Source: an uncultured Bacteroidales bacterium (GTDB taxonomy: Bacteria > Bacteroidota > Bacteroidia > Bacteroidales > Bacteroidaceae). From it: DNA of 32,528 nt. Below, piece by piece: positions 21,673-30,646 of this stretch (the first letter of the stretch is position 1; every line of letters starts with the position of its first letter). Where the stretch lies: positions 1 through 32,528 of the forward strand of contig CADCAG010000030.1 in NCBI GenBank assembly GCA_902799355.1. Reading direction: 5' to 3'. The translations under genes and the position numbers were made by a program. The notes under the pieces were generated by a model. The model searched no databases. It was given only the letters and a program-made list of their open reading frames with translations, and had not been told where the DNA came from.

Positions 21673-23709
21673 ATGAAAGAACTCCATTGGCGTGATATTC
21701 TCACCCGAACAATACTCATGATTATCACTGTCACCATCGTCGTATGGTCGATGCCACATGACAGTAGCAGCTACTACTTTGTAGAAGAAGGAAAGCCATG
21801 GAAATATGCTGACTTCACGGCACCTTTCGACTTCCCCATCTACAAGTCGGAGGCTGTCATCCGTGAAGAGCGTGACAGTGCCTTAAGCCAATACGAGCCC
21901 TACTATAAATACAACCAAGCAGTAGAGCAACGGATGGTGCAGAAATTCAACAAGGACTATGCTGACGGCATCCCCGACCTGCCGGCAAGCTATATGAGCA
22001 TCATCTCCAACCGTCTGCAGAGTCTCTATCAGCAAGGCATCATCGACCAGAAAGAATATACGACACTGATGGTTGACACCTCTTCCATGATACGTATTGT
22101 CAACGACAAGCAAGCCTCCAGTGTCTCTGTAATGGAAGTCTATTCGCCCAAGGTGGCTTATGAACAGCTGTTCCAAGACGCCAAGCTGGCTCCCGTACGC
22201 TCTATCCTGCAGAAATGTAACCTCAACGAATATATCACGCCCAACCTCACCTATGACAACGAGCGTAGCGAAGCCAGCAAGAATGACCTGCTGGCAGGCA
22301 TCCCGCTGGCCAGTGGAGTGGTACAGAAAGGTGAGAAAATCATTGGTCGCGGTGACATCGTAACAGACAGGACCTACCGCATCATCGAGTCGTTCAAGAG
22401 AGAGAACGAGCTACGCAACGAGGACATCAAGCAGAACCACCTATCGCTCTTCGGGCAGATCCTCTACGTATTCATCATGGTGCTGGGCTTCACCATTTAC
22501 CTCAGCCTTTACCGTAAAGACTACTTCGAGAAGCCACGTAGTGCAACGATGCTCTATGCGTTTATCATCATCTTCTCCGTCCTGACGGCGATATTCATGC
22601 GTAACACACTCATCCACGTCTACCTGCTGCCCTACGCCATGGCGCCCATCTTCATCCGCGTGTTCATGGACTCACGTACGGCCTTCATGACCCATGTCAC
22701 GCTGGTACTTATCTGTGCCGTCATGCTGCAGCATCCGTTTGAGTTCATCGTCATGGAGACAGTAGCTGGCTTGGTGGCTATCAGCAGTCTGCGCGAACTG
22801 TCACAGCGCTCGCAGCTCTTCAAGACTGCCATCTTCGTCACCATTGCCTGCATAGCAGTCAATCTGGCTTTCGACTGGATGCACAGCTATGGACTGACAG
22901 AGATAGACTACAGCTACTACAACTATCTCATAGCGAACGGCATCATGCTGCTCTTCGCCTATCCCCTGCTCTATCTCATCGAGAAAGCCTTCGGATTCAC
23001 CAGTGACATCACACTCATTGAGCTTTCCAACACGAACAATGAGGTACTGCGCACCATGAGTGAGGTGGCACCAGGCACCTTCAACCACTCAATACAGGTG
23101 GCCAACCTGGCAGGTGAGATAGCCAACAAGATTGGTGCAAAGGCACAACTGGTACGTACGGGAGCGCTTTACCACGACATCGGAAAGCTAGCTAATCCTA
23201 TTTATTATACAGAGAACCAGACAGGCATCAATCCCCACGAGATGCTGACAGACATTGAGTCGGCACAGATTATCATCAGCCACGTCACTGAGGGGCTGAA
23301 GATGGCCGACAAATACAACCTGCCAGCTGTCATCCGTGACTTCATTGCTACCCACCACGGACAGGGCAAGGCAAAGTACTTCTACGTAAACTACCACAAC
23401 GAGCATCCTGACGAGCCTGTTGACGACCTGCTATTCACCTACCCAGGTCCGAATCCGTTTACCCGTGAACAGGCCTGTCTCATGATGGCCGACACAGTAG
23501 AGGCAGCATCACGCTCGCTACCCGACTACACCGAACAGTCTATACGCAGCCTGGTAGAACGACTCGTTGACGGACAGGTGGCTGACGGCTACTTCCGCGA
23601 GTGTCCTATCACTTTCCGTGATATCCAGTATGCCAAGACAGTCCTTATCGAGAAGCTGAAGACCATCTACCATACTCGTGTCAATTATCCGTCAGAAAAG
23701 AAGGCCTGA
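21673..23709 (+). CDS. PgpH-like 7TM-HD phosphodiesterase (c-di-AMP)
   Basis: One N-terminal membrane helix (about 10-25) is followed by a large extracytoplasmic 7TMR-HD domain (about 40-255), seven membrane helices (about 265-440) and a cytoplasmic HD domain (about 460-660). The HD motif is LYHDIGK (His501-Asp502); other metal ligands are in FNHSIQVANLAGEI, IISHVTEG and FIATHHGQG. This architecture is that of PgpH, which hydrolyses cyclic di-AMP. The 678-residue length fits. It has its own promoter and terminator. Confidence 0.92.
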   Translation: MKELHWRDILTRTILMIITVTIVVWSMPHDSSSYYFVEEGKPWKYADFTAPFDFPIYKSEAVIREERDSALSQYEPYYKYNQAVEQRMVQKFNKDYADGIPDLPASYMSIISNRLQSLYQQGIIDQKEYTTLMVDTSSMIRIVNDKQASSVSVMEVYSPKVAYEQLFQDAKLAPVRSILQKCNLNEYITPNLTYDNERSEASKNDLLAGIPLASGVVQKGEKIIGRGDIVTDRTYRIIESFKRENELRNEDIKQNHLSLFGQILYVFIMVLGFTIYLSLYRKDYFEKPRSATMLYAFIIIFSVLTAIFMRNTLIHVYLLPYAMAPIFIRVFMDSRTAFMTHVTLVLICAVMLQHPFEFIVMETVAGLVAISSLRELSQRSQLFKTAIFVTIACIAVNLAFDWMHSYGLTEIDYSYYNYLIANGIMLLFAYPLLYLIEKAFGFTSDITLIELSNTNNEVLRTMSEVAPGTFNHSIQVANLAGEIANKIGAKAQLVRTGALYHDIGKLANPIYYTENQTGINPHEMLTDIESAQIIISHVTEGLKMADKYNLPAVIRDFIATHHGQGKAKYFYVNYHNEHPDEPVDDLLFTYPGPNPFTREQACLMMADTVEAASRSLPDYTEQSIRSLVERLVDGQVADGYFRECPITFRDIQYAKTVLIEKLKTIYHTRVNYPSEKKA

Positions 23710-23748
23710 CAGAATTGGTTAAAAAGTGAAGAAATAACACCCATATTT

Positions 23749-23790
23749 CTGCACACTTTGGCACATTTGTGCAGAAAGTGTGCAGTTTTT
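23749..23790 (+). terminator. Intrinsic terminator after pgpH
   Basis: A perfect 11-bp stem CTGCACACTTT (23749-23759) / AAAGTGTGCAG (23775-23785) is followed by TTTTT. The loop contains a second small stem GCAC/GTGC. It lies about 40 nt after the stop. Confidence 0.85.
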
Positions 23791-23819
23791 AGTTAATAAG
23801 TATTAATTATAACTGCACT

Positions 23820-23853
23820 TTTGCAGCCATTTTGTGCAATAACTATACCTTTG
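23820..23853 (+). promoter_or_regulatory. Promoter of the FadL/OmpP1-like gene
   Basis: TTTG (23820-23823), 22 nt and TACCTTTG (23846-23853). TTTGCAGCC occurs at both boxes, a direct repeat 31 bp apart. The ATG at 23887 leaves a leader of about 28 nt. Confidence 0.55.
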
Positions 23854-23886
23854 CAGCCGATTTTAAACAAAATTATACAAAAAGTA

Positions 23887-25449
23887 ATGAAAAAGATTGT
23901 TTTATCGCTGATTGTTTTCACGATGACAACGGTGGCCGCCATGGCTGGCGGTATCCTCACCAACACCAATCAGAGTGTTTTGTTTTTGAAGAACCCTGCC
24001 CGTGATGCCGCTATCGGCCTCGACGGTGTTTATTCTAACCCTGCCGGTGTGGTCTTCATGCCAGAGGGTTTTCATGTTGCCTTCAACTGGCAGTATGCAC
24101 ATCAGACACGTACCATTACATCAACCAATGAGGTCTTCAGCTTAGGCAAGAAGAACGACAGCAAGAGCGTAAAAGAGTTCGAAGGTGTGGCTGACGCTCC
24201 CATCATCCCTTCACTGCAGGCCGCTTGGAACAAGGGCGACTGGAGCATCCAGTTCAACTTCTCCGTACCTGGCGGTGGTGGTTCTTGTGAGTTTGCCGAT
24301 GGTCTAGGCTCATTCGAGAGCGTGGTAGGAACCATCGCCAAGAAACTGGAACCGCTGGGAGCTTTAGGTTACGATATGGATGGCTACATGAAGGGCCGCC
24401 AGTACTATTATGGCATCCAGTTGGGTGCCGCCTACAAGGTCAACAACAACCTTGCTGTCTATGGTGGTCTGCGCCTGCTCTACGGTGACGCTACCTACAA
24501 AGCAAAAATCAGCAACATTCTCGTAAAGACTGCTGGTGGCTATGTTGAGTTTGGTGACTTCATGCAGGGTGCCATCGGCTATGTAGAAGATGGTATCGCA
24601 CAGGTTGACGCCGGCATTGCACAGGTCAACGCTGGTATTGAACAGGTAAACGCTGGTATTGCCCAGTATGAGGCCGTTGGTGCTCCAGTTCCTGAAGACC
24701 TGACAGCCAAGCAGCAAGCATTGGTAGCCCAGCAGGGAACGTTGGTGGCCCAGCAGGCTCAGCTGGAGGGTACACGAAAGGAGCTGGGTACACTGCAGAA
24801 GTATGCTGAGGGTGTAAACCTGCTGAGCAATCAGGATGGTATGGGTATTGCCCCAGTAATTGGTATCGATTATAAAGTGAAGAATTTCAACTTCGCTGCT
24901 AAATATGAGTTCAAGACACAGATTCGCATGAAGAACGAGTCGACCGTCAACAAGGCCAGCGAGATTGCCGCTGTCAATAGATTCAGAGATGGCGAGAAAG
25001 TCAACGAGGATGCTCCTGCCCTGCTGACCATCGGTGCCCAGTGGAAGCCCATCGAAGAGGTAAGTCTCAACCTGGGTTGGCACCACTACTTCGACAAGGA
25101 CGCCAACTGGTACAACAATACTCAGGATCTGCTGCGCCGCAACACCAACGAGTACTTGGCAGGTGTCGAGTGGGACGTCACCGACCGTCTGAACGTATCT
25201 TGCGGTGGACAGCTGACCCGCTATGGACTCACTGACGAGTACATGAATGACATGTCGTTCGTCGTCAACAGCTACAGCCTTGGCTTTGGTTTCAGCTACA
25301 AGGTAAAGGATAACATCACTGTATCGGCAGCTTACTTCCAGACCAACTATGGCAACTACGACCGAGTGAACTATCCAGAGCCAGGTACCAGCGATTCATT
25401 CACTCGTACCAACCGTGTACTGGGTGCCAGCTGTCAGATTGACTTCTAA
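23887..25449 (+). CDS. OmpP1/FadL/TodX-family outer membrane protein with heptad-repeat insertion
   Basis: A signal peptide (MKKIVLSLIVFTMTTVAAMAGG) leads to a FadL-type porin; NPARDAAIGLDGVYSNPAGV is the family's N-terminal hatch signature. The C-terminal half is beta-barrel strands ending in Phe (CQIDF). FadL proteins admit hydrophobic compounds such as fatty acids. Between strands, residues about 228-305 form an unusual helical insertion: four seven-residue repeats (GIAQVDA, GIAQVNA, GIEQVNA, GIAQYEA), then a Gln-rich stretch LTAKQQALVAQQGTLVAQQ, then a helix. The ATG at 23887 is preferred over an upstream TTG frame because it gives a clean signal peptide. The stop abuts the stop of priA with no gap. 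Confidence 0.88.
   Translation: MKKIVLSLIVFTMTTVAAMAGGILTNTNQSVLFLKNPARDAAIGLDGVYSNPAGVVFMPEGFHVAFNWQYAHQTRTITSTNEVFSLGKKNDSKSVKEFEGVADAPIIPSLQAAWNKGDWSIQFNFSVPGGGGSCEFADGLGSFESVVGTIAKKLEPLGALGYDMDGYMKGRQYYYGIQLGAAYKVNNNLAVYGGLRLLYGDATYKAKISNILVKTAGGYVEFGDFMQGAIGYVEDGIAQVDAGIAQVNAGIEQVNAGIAQYEAVGAPVPEDLTAKQQALVAQQGTLVAQQAQLEGTRKELGTLQKYAEGVNLLSNQDGMGIAPVIGIDYKVKNFNFAAKYEFKTQIRMKNESTVNKASEIAAVNRFRDGEKVNEDAPALLTIGAQWKPIEEVSLNLGWHHYFDKDANWYNNTQDLLRRNTNEYLAGVEWDVTDRLNVSCGGQLTRYGLTDEYMNDMSFVVNSYSLGFGFSYKVKDNITVSAAYFQTNYGNYDRVNYPEPGTSDSFTRTNRVLGASCQIDF
24592..24675 (+). repeat. Four 21-bp coding repeats in the FadL-like gene
   Basis: Units at 24592, 24613, 24634 and 24655 encode G-I-x-Q-V-N/D-A style heptads. 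They are similar but not identical at third positions, so they are not very recent duplicates. Confidence 0.85.
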
Positions 25450-27744
25450 TTATAACGGATCCACGTCGTAGTAGACTTGCAACGACGAATAGCGTTTGTC
25501 CGCGAGCATCTGTGATTGCGCAAGCAGCAGGTACTCGCGGACCTTTTTCATATCTATGCCGTTCTCCATTTTCAGAACGAGCTTGCGGATATTCTGCGAC
25601 TTCACCTTAGCGACAGAGGGCTTGTCAGGTCCCAACACCCTGCCACCAAACCACTGGCGCAGACGAGACCCCATCTCAACAGCAGCTGTTTCAACTATAT
25701 TCTCCTGGCGATGGCGCAGGAAGACATAGATCAGGCGGAAGTAAGGAGGATAACGGAAGGCCTGACGCTCCGCAATCAACTCCTTATATAAAGAGGTGTA
25801 GTCATTGCGTACCACCTGGTCAATCACAGACACTTCCTTCTGCTTGGTCTGCAGGATGACGAGGCCACGCTTGCCCTTACGACCAGCACGGCCACTGACT
25901 TGCGCCATCATCATGAAGGCATGTTCGTAGGCTCTGAAGTCGGGGTAGTTGAGCATGGAGTCGGCATTGATGATGCCCACCACGCTGACCTTCTCGAAGT
26001 CAAGACCTTTAGAGATCATCTGCGTACCGATAAGGATATTCGTTCGTCCTGCCGAGAAGTCGCTGATAATGCGTTCATAGGCATTACGAGTACGGGTGGT
26101 GTCAAGGTCCATGCGGGCAATACGGGCATCGGGAAACATCTCGTGCACCTGTTCTTCAATCTTCTCCGTACCATAGCCGCGACTGCGCAGATTGGTGGAG
26201 CCACAGCACGGACACTCCGTAGGAATGCGGTAGGTATAGCCACAGTAGTGACACGTCAACTGGTTCAGCTGGCGGTGGTAGGTCAGGGATACATCACAGT
26301 GCTGGCAAGTGGGTACCCAGCCACACTGGCGACACTCCACGACAGGGGCAAAGCCACGCCGATTCTGAAACAAAATAACCTGTTCACCACGCTCCAAAGC
26401 CTCACGCATCCGCGTCAATAACAACGGCGAGAAAGGGCCATGCATCATCTTTCGATGTTGCAGGTCGGCAGTATCCACCACCTGTATCTCGGGAAGTTCA
26501 ATACCTTGATAGCGTTCCTTCAACTCCACCAGTCCGTACTTGCCCATCATGGCGTTATGGTAGCTCTCCAACGATGGTGTCGCCGTACCCAGCAGGACCT
26601 TGGTTTCATTCCTCATTTGTGCAGCCATCATAATAGCTGCGCTTCTGGCATGATAGCGGGGAGCAGGGTCTTGCTGCTTATAAGATGTTTCGTGCTCCTC
26701 ATCGACAATGACCAGTCCTAGGCGCTGGAAAGGCAGGAACACAGCCGAACGGGCGCCAAGGATAACGTCGCATGGATTCTCCGACAACTGTTTCTGCCAG
26801 ATTTCCACACGTTCTGCATCGGAATAGCGGGAGTGGTAGATGCCAAGCTTGTCACCGAAGATACGCTGCAGACGTTGCATCATCTGGACCGTCAGCGCTA
26901 TCTCAGGCATCAGGAACAGCACCTGTTCTTTGCGCTCCAACGCCCGCTGTATCAGATGGATGTATATCTCTGTCTTACCACTCGACGTCACACCATGCAA
27001 CAGCGTCACCTGCTTCTTCATCATCGACAGCAGTATCTGGTTATATGCCTCCGACTGAGCGGCACTAAGCGTCTTGATGAGTTCCGGACGATAGGGACCG
27101 CCATGGTTCAGGCGTCCCACCTCCACCTCATAGGTTTCCAGCATCTGTCGCTGTTCCAGCTGTTTCAGCGTAGCCGACGTACAGCCAGCAACATTCATCA
27201 GCTCCTCGCGGGTCACCTCTGCGGGCTGCTTCTCCGTAGTCTGAGGTTTTGCCTCAGCAGTCTCGTCCTCCATCTGGTCCCACCCCGACAGCGCCAGATA
27301 CTCCGTAAAGACATTCAACTGATTCTTGGCACGTGCCAGCACGTTAAGGGCCACATGCAGGGCTGTCACATTCCTATACTGCTCCGTCAGCCGGATATAG
27401 GTCTCTGTCTTGGGTTTATAACCGTCTTCTGCTTTCAAGCCACCTGGCAAGGCCGCCTTATACACATCACCGATGGGTGACAGGTAATAGTCACTTATCC
27501 AGTGCCACAGCTTCAGCTGGGAACCTGTAACGATAGGAGTCACATCCATCACCGACTCAATCGGTTTCACAGCATAGCCTTGCGGCTGCTGGTCGTGGAC
27601 GCGGTCTACCAGACTGACATACTTCTTTCCCCTACCGAAAGGCACCAATACCCGTACTCCATCTACGACATGCATCCCTTCAGGGATTGCATAGGTAAAG
27701 GTAGCATGCAACGGCACTGGTAAGATGACATCAGCGTACTGCAT
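25450..27744 (-). CDS. priA: PriA: primosomal replication restart helicase
   Basis: A superfamily 2 helicase that reloads the replisome at stalled forks. The N-terminal DNA-binding domain starts MQYADVILPVPLHATFTYAIP, cited by its core VILPVPLHATFTYAIP. Walker A is LLHGVTSSGKTEIY and Walker B is LVIVDEEHE. The eight-Cys zinc region includes CRQCGWVPTCQHCD, CHYCGY and CPCCGS. Helicase motif V/VI appears in ILIGTQMISKGLDF and VSGRAGRKGKRG. The length of 764 residues is normal for Bacteroidetes. Its start overlaps the end of the dipeptidase gene by 14 nt. Confidence 0.96.
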   Translation of the reverse strand: MQYADVILPVPLHATFTYAIPEGMHVVDGVRVLVPFGRGKKYVSLVDRVHDQQPQGYAVKPIESVMDVTPIVTGSQLKLWHWISDYYLSPIGDVYKAALPGGLKAEDGYKPKTETYIRLTEQYRNVTALHVALNVLARAKNQLNVFTEYLALSGWDQMEDETAEAKPQTTEKQPAEVTREELMNVAGCTSATLKQLEQRQMLETYEVEVGRLNHGGPYRPELIKTLSAAQSEAYNQILLSMMKKQVTLLHGVTSSGKTEIYIHLIQRALERKEQVLFLMPEIALTVQMMQRLQRIFGDKLGIYHSRYSDAERVEIWQKQLSENPCDVILGARSAVFLPFQRLGLVIVDEEHETSYKQQDPAPRYHARSAAIMMAAQMRNETKVLLGTATPSLESYHNAMMGKYGLVELKERYQGIELPEIQVVDTADLQHRKMMHGPFSPLLLTRMREALERGEQVILFQNRRGFAPVVECRQCGWVPTCQHCDVSLTYHRQLNQLTCHYCGYTYRIPTECPCCGSTNLRSRGYGTEKIEEQVHEMFPDARIARMDLDTTRTRNAYERIISDFSAGRTNILIGTQMISKGLDFEKVSVVGIINADSMLNYPDFRAYEHAFMMMAQVSGRAGRKGKRGLVILQTKQKEVSVIDQVVRNDYTSLYKELIAERQAFRYPPYFRLIYVFLRHRQENIVETAAVEMGSRLRQWFGGRVLGPDKPSVAKVKSQNIRKLVLKMENGIDMKKVREYLLLAQSQMLADKRYSSLQVYYDVDPL

Positions 27745-28510
27745 TCAACTGTTTGACGGGGAAGGTAAAATAGGTATCGGGGAATGGCTCGTCCTTCAGT
27801 GTGAAGTGCCACCACTCGGTATCGAAAGGCTTAAAGCCGTGACGCATCATAGCCTCACGCAGTATCATGCGGTTGGCAAACTGCTCGGCAGTAATGCGAC
27901 GACCCTTGGGGCTCTGCTGGTTGACACCCGTATATTCGCCCGTCTCTGGATTGCCACAGAAGTCGGGGTGACTCTCAGGGCCGAACCAGTCAAACGTTCC
28001 GCCCATGTCAAGTTCTTTCTCGGTATTCATGTCAAAGAGGGTCAGATCGAGCGTGCTGCCACGGGTGTGACCGCTCTTCAGACAGATATACTCCCGATCA
28101 AAGAGCACGCTCTTGTCCAGATCGGGGTAGAAATAATCTCTCATACGAATGTCAGGCACATTCTCTGCCCAACGGACAAAATGGTCGACAGCTTTCTGCG
28201 GACGATAGGCATCATATATCTTCAGACGATAGCCTTGAGCCATCACGTCGTCGCTCACTGCCTTCAGACTGTCAGCGGCCACCTTGGTAAGTAGCGCGGT
28301 AGGCTCCAGATAACCGTCAATGCGGTCGCCCACAAAATTATAGGTACCAAAATAGCGTATCTCCAGAATGGCATCGGGTACAACATCCGTCAGCGTCACA
28401 AACTGACTGGAATCATCCGTAGGATTCAACACCTGCTCCTGCTTGTTCTGGCAAGAGAACATGATAGCGCAGATAACGAATAAAACGGCACTAATCACTT
28501 GTTTCTTCAT
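27731..28510 (-). CDS. VanX/DdpX-like D-Ala-D-Ala dipeptidase lipoprotein
   Basis: A peptidase family M15D zinc enzyme. A lipoprotein signal MKKQVISAVLFVICAIMFSC places it in the cell envelope, and the ATG at 28508-28510 was chosen for that; an upstream in-frame start is less likely. The zinc ligands are in HTRGSTLDLTL (His and Asp) and EWWHFTL (Glu base and His). YDAYRPQKAVDHF is the other family signature. Chromosomal homologues recycle peptidoglycan D-Ala-D-Ala; there is no vanH or vanA partner, so vancomycin resistance should not be inferred. The length is 259 residues. Confidence 0.9.
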   Translation of the reverse strand: MKKQVISAVLFVICAIMFSCQNKQEQVLNPTDDSSQFVTLTDVVPDAILEIRYFGTYNFVGDRIDGYLEPTALLTKVAADSLKAVSDDVMAQGYRLKIYDAYRPQKAVDHFVRWAENVPDIRMRDYFYPDLDKSVLFDREYICLKSGHTRGSTLDLTLFDMNTEKELDMGGTFDWFGPESHPDFCGNPETGEYTGVNQQSPKGRRITAEQFANRMILREAMMRHGFKPFDTEWWHFTLKDEPFPDTYFTFPVKQLNAVR

Positions 28511-28533
28511 ATTCTTCAAATCTGATTGCCCTG

Positions 28534-28541
28534 CAAAGATA
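28534..28541 (-). promoter_or_regulatory. -7 box of the dipeptidase-priA operon
   Basis: The minus strand reads TATCTTTG followed by CA, an exact match, about 23 nt before the dipeptidase ATG. Confidence 0.55.
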
Positions 28542-28648
28542 CGATATTTCAACGAAACAGACAAGGATTTCCATGTTTTTTGCAGACATAAAAAGGAGAT
28601 AAATAGGCGGTCAATTGTTAAATAGACATAATTCTATGCAAAAACTTG

Positions 28649-28689
28649 GTACTTTGCAATACAAGGTACTACTATTTTACCTAAATTTG
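28649..28689 (+). promoter_or_regulatory. padR promoter with candidate PadR operator
   Basis: TAAATTTG (28682-28689) is an exact -7 box, 27 nt before the padR ATG. Directly upstream, GTACTTTG (28649-28656) and CAAGGTAC (28662-28669) form an inverted repeat with one mismatch and a 5-nt centre. It covers the -33 region, a usual place for PadR autorepression. The operator role is inference. Confidence 0.45.
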
Positions 28690-28716
28690 CACCCAGAAAC
28701 TAATAAATGTGTGAAT

Positions 28717-29058
28717 ATGAACATTGAAAATGCAAAGTCACAGATGAGAAAAGGTATGCTGGAGTACTGCGTGCTGCTGCTCTTAAAGCATCACCCCTCG
28801 TATGCCAGTGACATCATTCAGCGACTGAAAGACGCTGAGTTGCTGGTGGTGGAGGGTACGCTCTATCCGTTGCTGACCCGTCTGAAGAACGACGGTCTGC
28901 TGGTGTATCAGTGGCAGGAGTCAACGCAAGGTCCGCCACGAAAGTATTATGCTCTCAGCAAGGAGGGTGAACAATTTCTGGAAGGGCTCGATGGAGCTTG
29001 GATGGAACTCTCAAATACAGTGAACTACCTAAAGAACATTGAACATAAAACGTTATGA
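28717..29058 (+). CDS. PadR-family transcriptional regulator
   Basis: A winged-helix regulator of 113 residues. MRKGMLEYCVLLLLKHHPSYASDII, cited by its core GMLEYCVLLLLKH, followed by LLVVEGTLYPLLTRLKNDGLL and GPPRKYYALSKEGEQFL are the PadR-like hallmarks. The ATG at 28717 (MNIENAKSQM) is chosen because upstream in-frame codons overlap the promoter; a GTG two codons earlier is possible. The stop overlaps the start of the PspC gene (ATGA). PadR genes coupled to a PspC-domain membrane protein are frequent in Bacteroidetes. Confidence 0.92.
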   Translation: MNIENAKSQMRKGMLEYCVLLLLKHHPSYASDIIQRLKDAELLVVEGTLYPLLTRLKNDGLLVYQWQESTQGPPRKYYALSKEGEQFLEGLDGAWMELSNTVNYLKNIEHKTL

Positions 29059-30599
29059 AAAAGAATATTACCATTAACCTGTGCGGGCGCCTCTTCCAGA
29101 TTGATGAGGATGCCTACGAAATGTTGCAGCACTACACGGAGTCGCTGCGTGCCTCCTTCGGTAAGGAAGAGGGTGGCGAAGAGATTGCCGACGACATCGA
29201 AGAGCGTATTGCCGAGCTGTTTGACGAACTGAAACAGAACGGCGTTGAGGCTATTACCATTGAGCATGTAAAGGACATCATTACCCGTATCGGTGAGCCT
29301 GAACAGCTGACAGGTGAGGATGGCGAGAAGAAGAATGAGGGCCATCGCTATGACTCGTTCCGCTCTGCCGCCGAGGGCGTGTATGATAATGTACGTACAC
29401 GAATGGCTGGCAAGCGCCTCTATCGCAATCCCAACGACAGGATGATAGCTGGTGTGATGTCAGGACTGGCTGCCTATACCAATACCGACGTCACCTGGTG
29501 GCGCCTGGGCATTGTGCTGCTGGTGCTGTTCTATGGCTTTGGCATCATTGCCTATCTCGTCCTTGCCCTTGTGCTGCCATCTGCCAACACGCCCGAAGAG
29601 CAGTTACAGATGCAGGGCAGAGAGGTGACACCTCAGAATCTTGCCAATGTGGTGGTAGAGAACGGTCAGAAACCCGTCAGACGCAACGGTTGTCTGGGTG
29701 CGTTTGTAACCGCTCTCCTTGTGGTCTTCGCCATCATTGTGGGCGTTCCGCTACTCGCCTGTCTGTTCATGGTGGTGGTATCTTATATCATTGCCTTCAC
29801 CGTACCTACGGCAGCTCATCTCAGCTTGCCTTTCGACATTGGCTTCTTAGAGCTCCCCGAGCTGATTACCCTCTATCCTTGGGCAGTCGTTACCTTCATG
29901 GTTGGCCTGTTGCTCACTTTCCTGATACCTGTCTATGCCATTGCCCACATGCTGTTCAGCAGAGCAGGTAAGCTACAGCCTATGGGCGTCGGACAGCGCA
30001 TCTTCTGGGTGGTGCTCTGGGTGGCCTCCCTGTGCTGCATGATTCCCACGCTCATATGGATTCAGCAGAAGAATACTGAGCGTCATCGTAATGAGTATAG
30101 CAATACCATCGTCTATCAGAGCGTAGAGATGGATCGTGAGTCGAAGGACTATCTGCGTCGTGGTGGCTGGACGCTGCTCAAGGCAGAGAACTGTGCCCAC
30201 TATACATACTGTGGCGAGCACCCCAGTGGTGGACCGTTTATGCGCTATCTGGATGCATGGAATGAGGACTGTGAGGAGGTATATACCGCTGAGCGCAGAG
30301 AACATGTGGAGGCTGGCATCTATCGTCTTACCTGCATTGCCCGTGCCGAGGGTCCTGGTCCCTGCATCTATGTGATAGCCGACGACAAAAAGATGAAGGA
30401 TATTCCCGTCTATGGCAACAGTGGCGGTGAACTGCCCAATCAGGATAAGGGCTGGTCGACCGTAACCATCGACAGCATCGAGGTCAGCACAGCGCGCTCT
30501 ATTGGCTATGGTGTCTCTACCGATATCAACTTGACACAGCGTCCCTGCCGTGCCCAGTGGTTCTCGGCTACAGACTTCAAACTGGAGAAAATCAAGTAA
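29055..30599 (+). CDS. PspC-domain multi-span membrane protein
   Basis: An N-terminal domain (about 1-90) with GRLFQIDEDAYEML and ADDIEERIAELFDEL is followed by a PspC domain (about 115-180: KRLYRNPNDRMIAGVMSGLAAY and a membrane helix). More membrane helices lie at about 215-245, 275-300 and 315-335, and an extracytoplasmic C-terminal domain spans about 340-514. Function is probably envelope-stress related; the ligand of the C-terminal domain is unknown. Translationally coupled to padR. Confidence 0.9.
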   Translation: MKKNITINLCGRLFQIDEDAYEMLQHYTESLRASFGKEEGGEEIADDIEERIAELFDELKQNGVEAITIEHVKDIITRIGEPEQLTGEDGEKKNEGHRYDSFRSAAEGVYDNVRTRMAGKRLYRNPNDRMIAGVMSGLAAYTNTDVTWWRLGIVLLVLFYGFGIIAYLVLALVLPSANTPEEQLQMQGREVTPQNLANVVVENGQKPVRRNGCLGAFVTALLVVFAIIVGVPLLACLFMVVVSYIIAFTVPTAAHLSLPFDIGFLELPELITLYPWAVVTFMVGLLLTFLIPVYAIAHMLFSRAGKLQPMGVGQRIFWVVLWVASLCCMIPTLIWIQQKNTERHRNEYSNTIVYQSVEMDRESKDYLRRGGWTLLKAENCAHYTYCGEHPSGGPFMRYLDAWNEDCEEVYTAERREHVEAGIYRLTCIARAEGPGPCIYVIADDKKMKDIPVYGNSGGELPNQDKGWSTVTIDSIEVSTARSIGYGVSTDINLTQRPCRAQWFSATDFKLEKIK

Positions 30600-30633
30600 C
30601 AATAAACAATAACCATTATCCAATAAACAATAA
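30600..30633. repeat. 13-bp direct repeat upstream of the thioredoxin-like gene
   Basis: CAATAAACAATAA occurs at 30600-30612 and 30621-30633, exactly 21 bp apart, in the short gap between the PspC gene and the next gene. It is low in complexity. Confidence 0.6.
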
Positions 30634-30646
30634 ACGATAACCAACA

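Noticed and set aside
24364-25086. 240-codon minus-strand frame opposite the FadL-like gene
   Set aside because: Its length comes from the repetitive coding of the heptad insertion on the plus strand; no family features.
25900-26421. 173-codon plus-strand frame opposite priA
   Set aside because: Antisense to the zinc-binding and helicase motifs of PriA; composition shadow.
27731-28510. Vancomycin resistance determinant (VanX)
   Set aside because: No vanH, vanA or regulator genes; the lipoprotein form and housekeeping context suggest peptidoglycan recycling.
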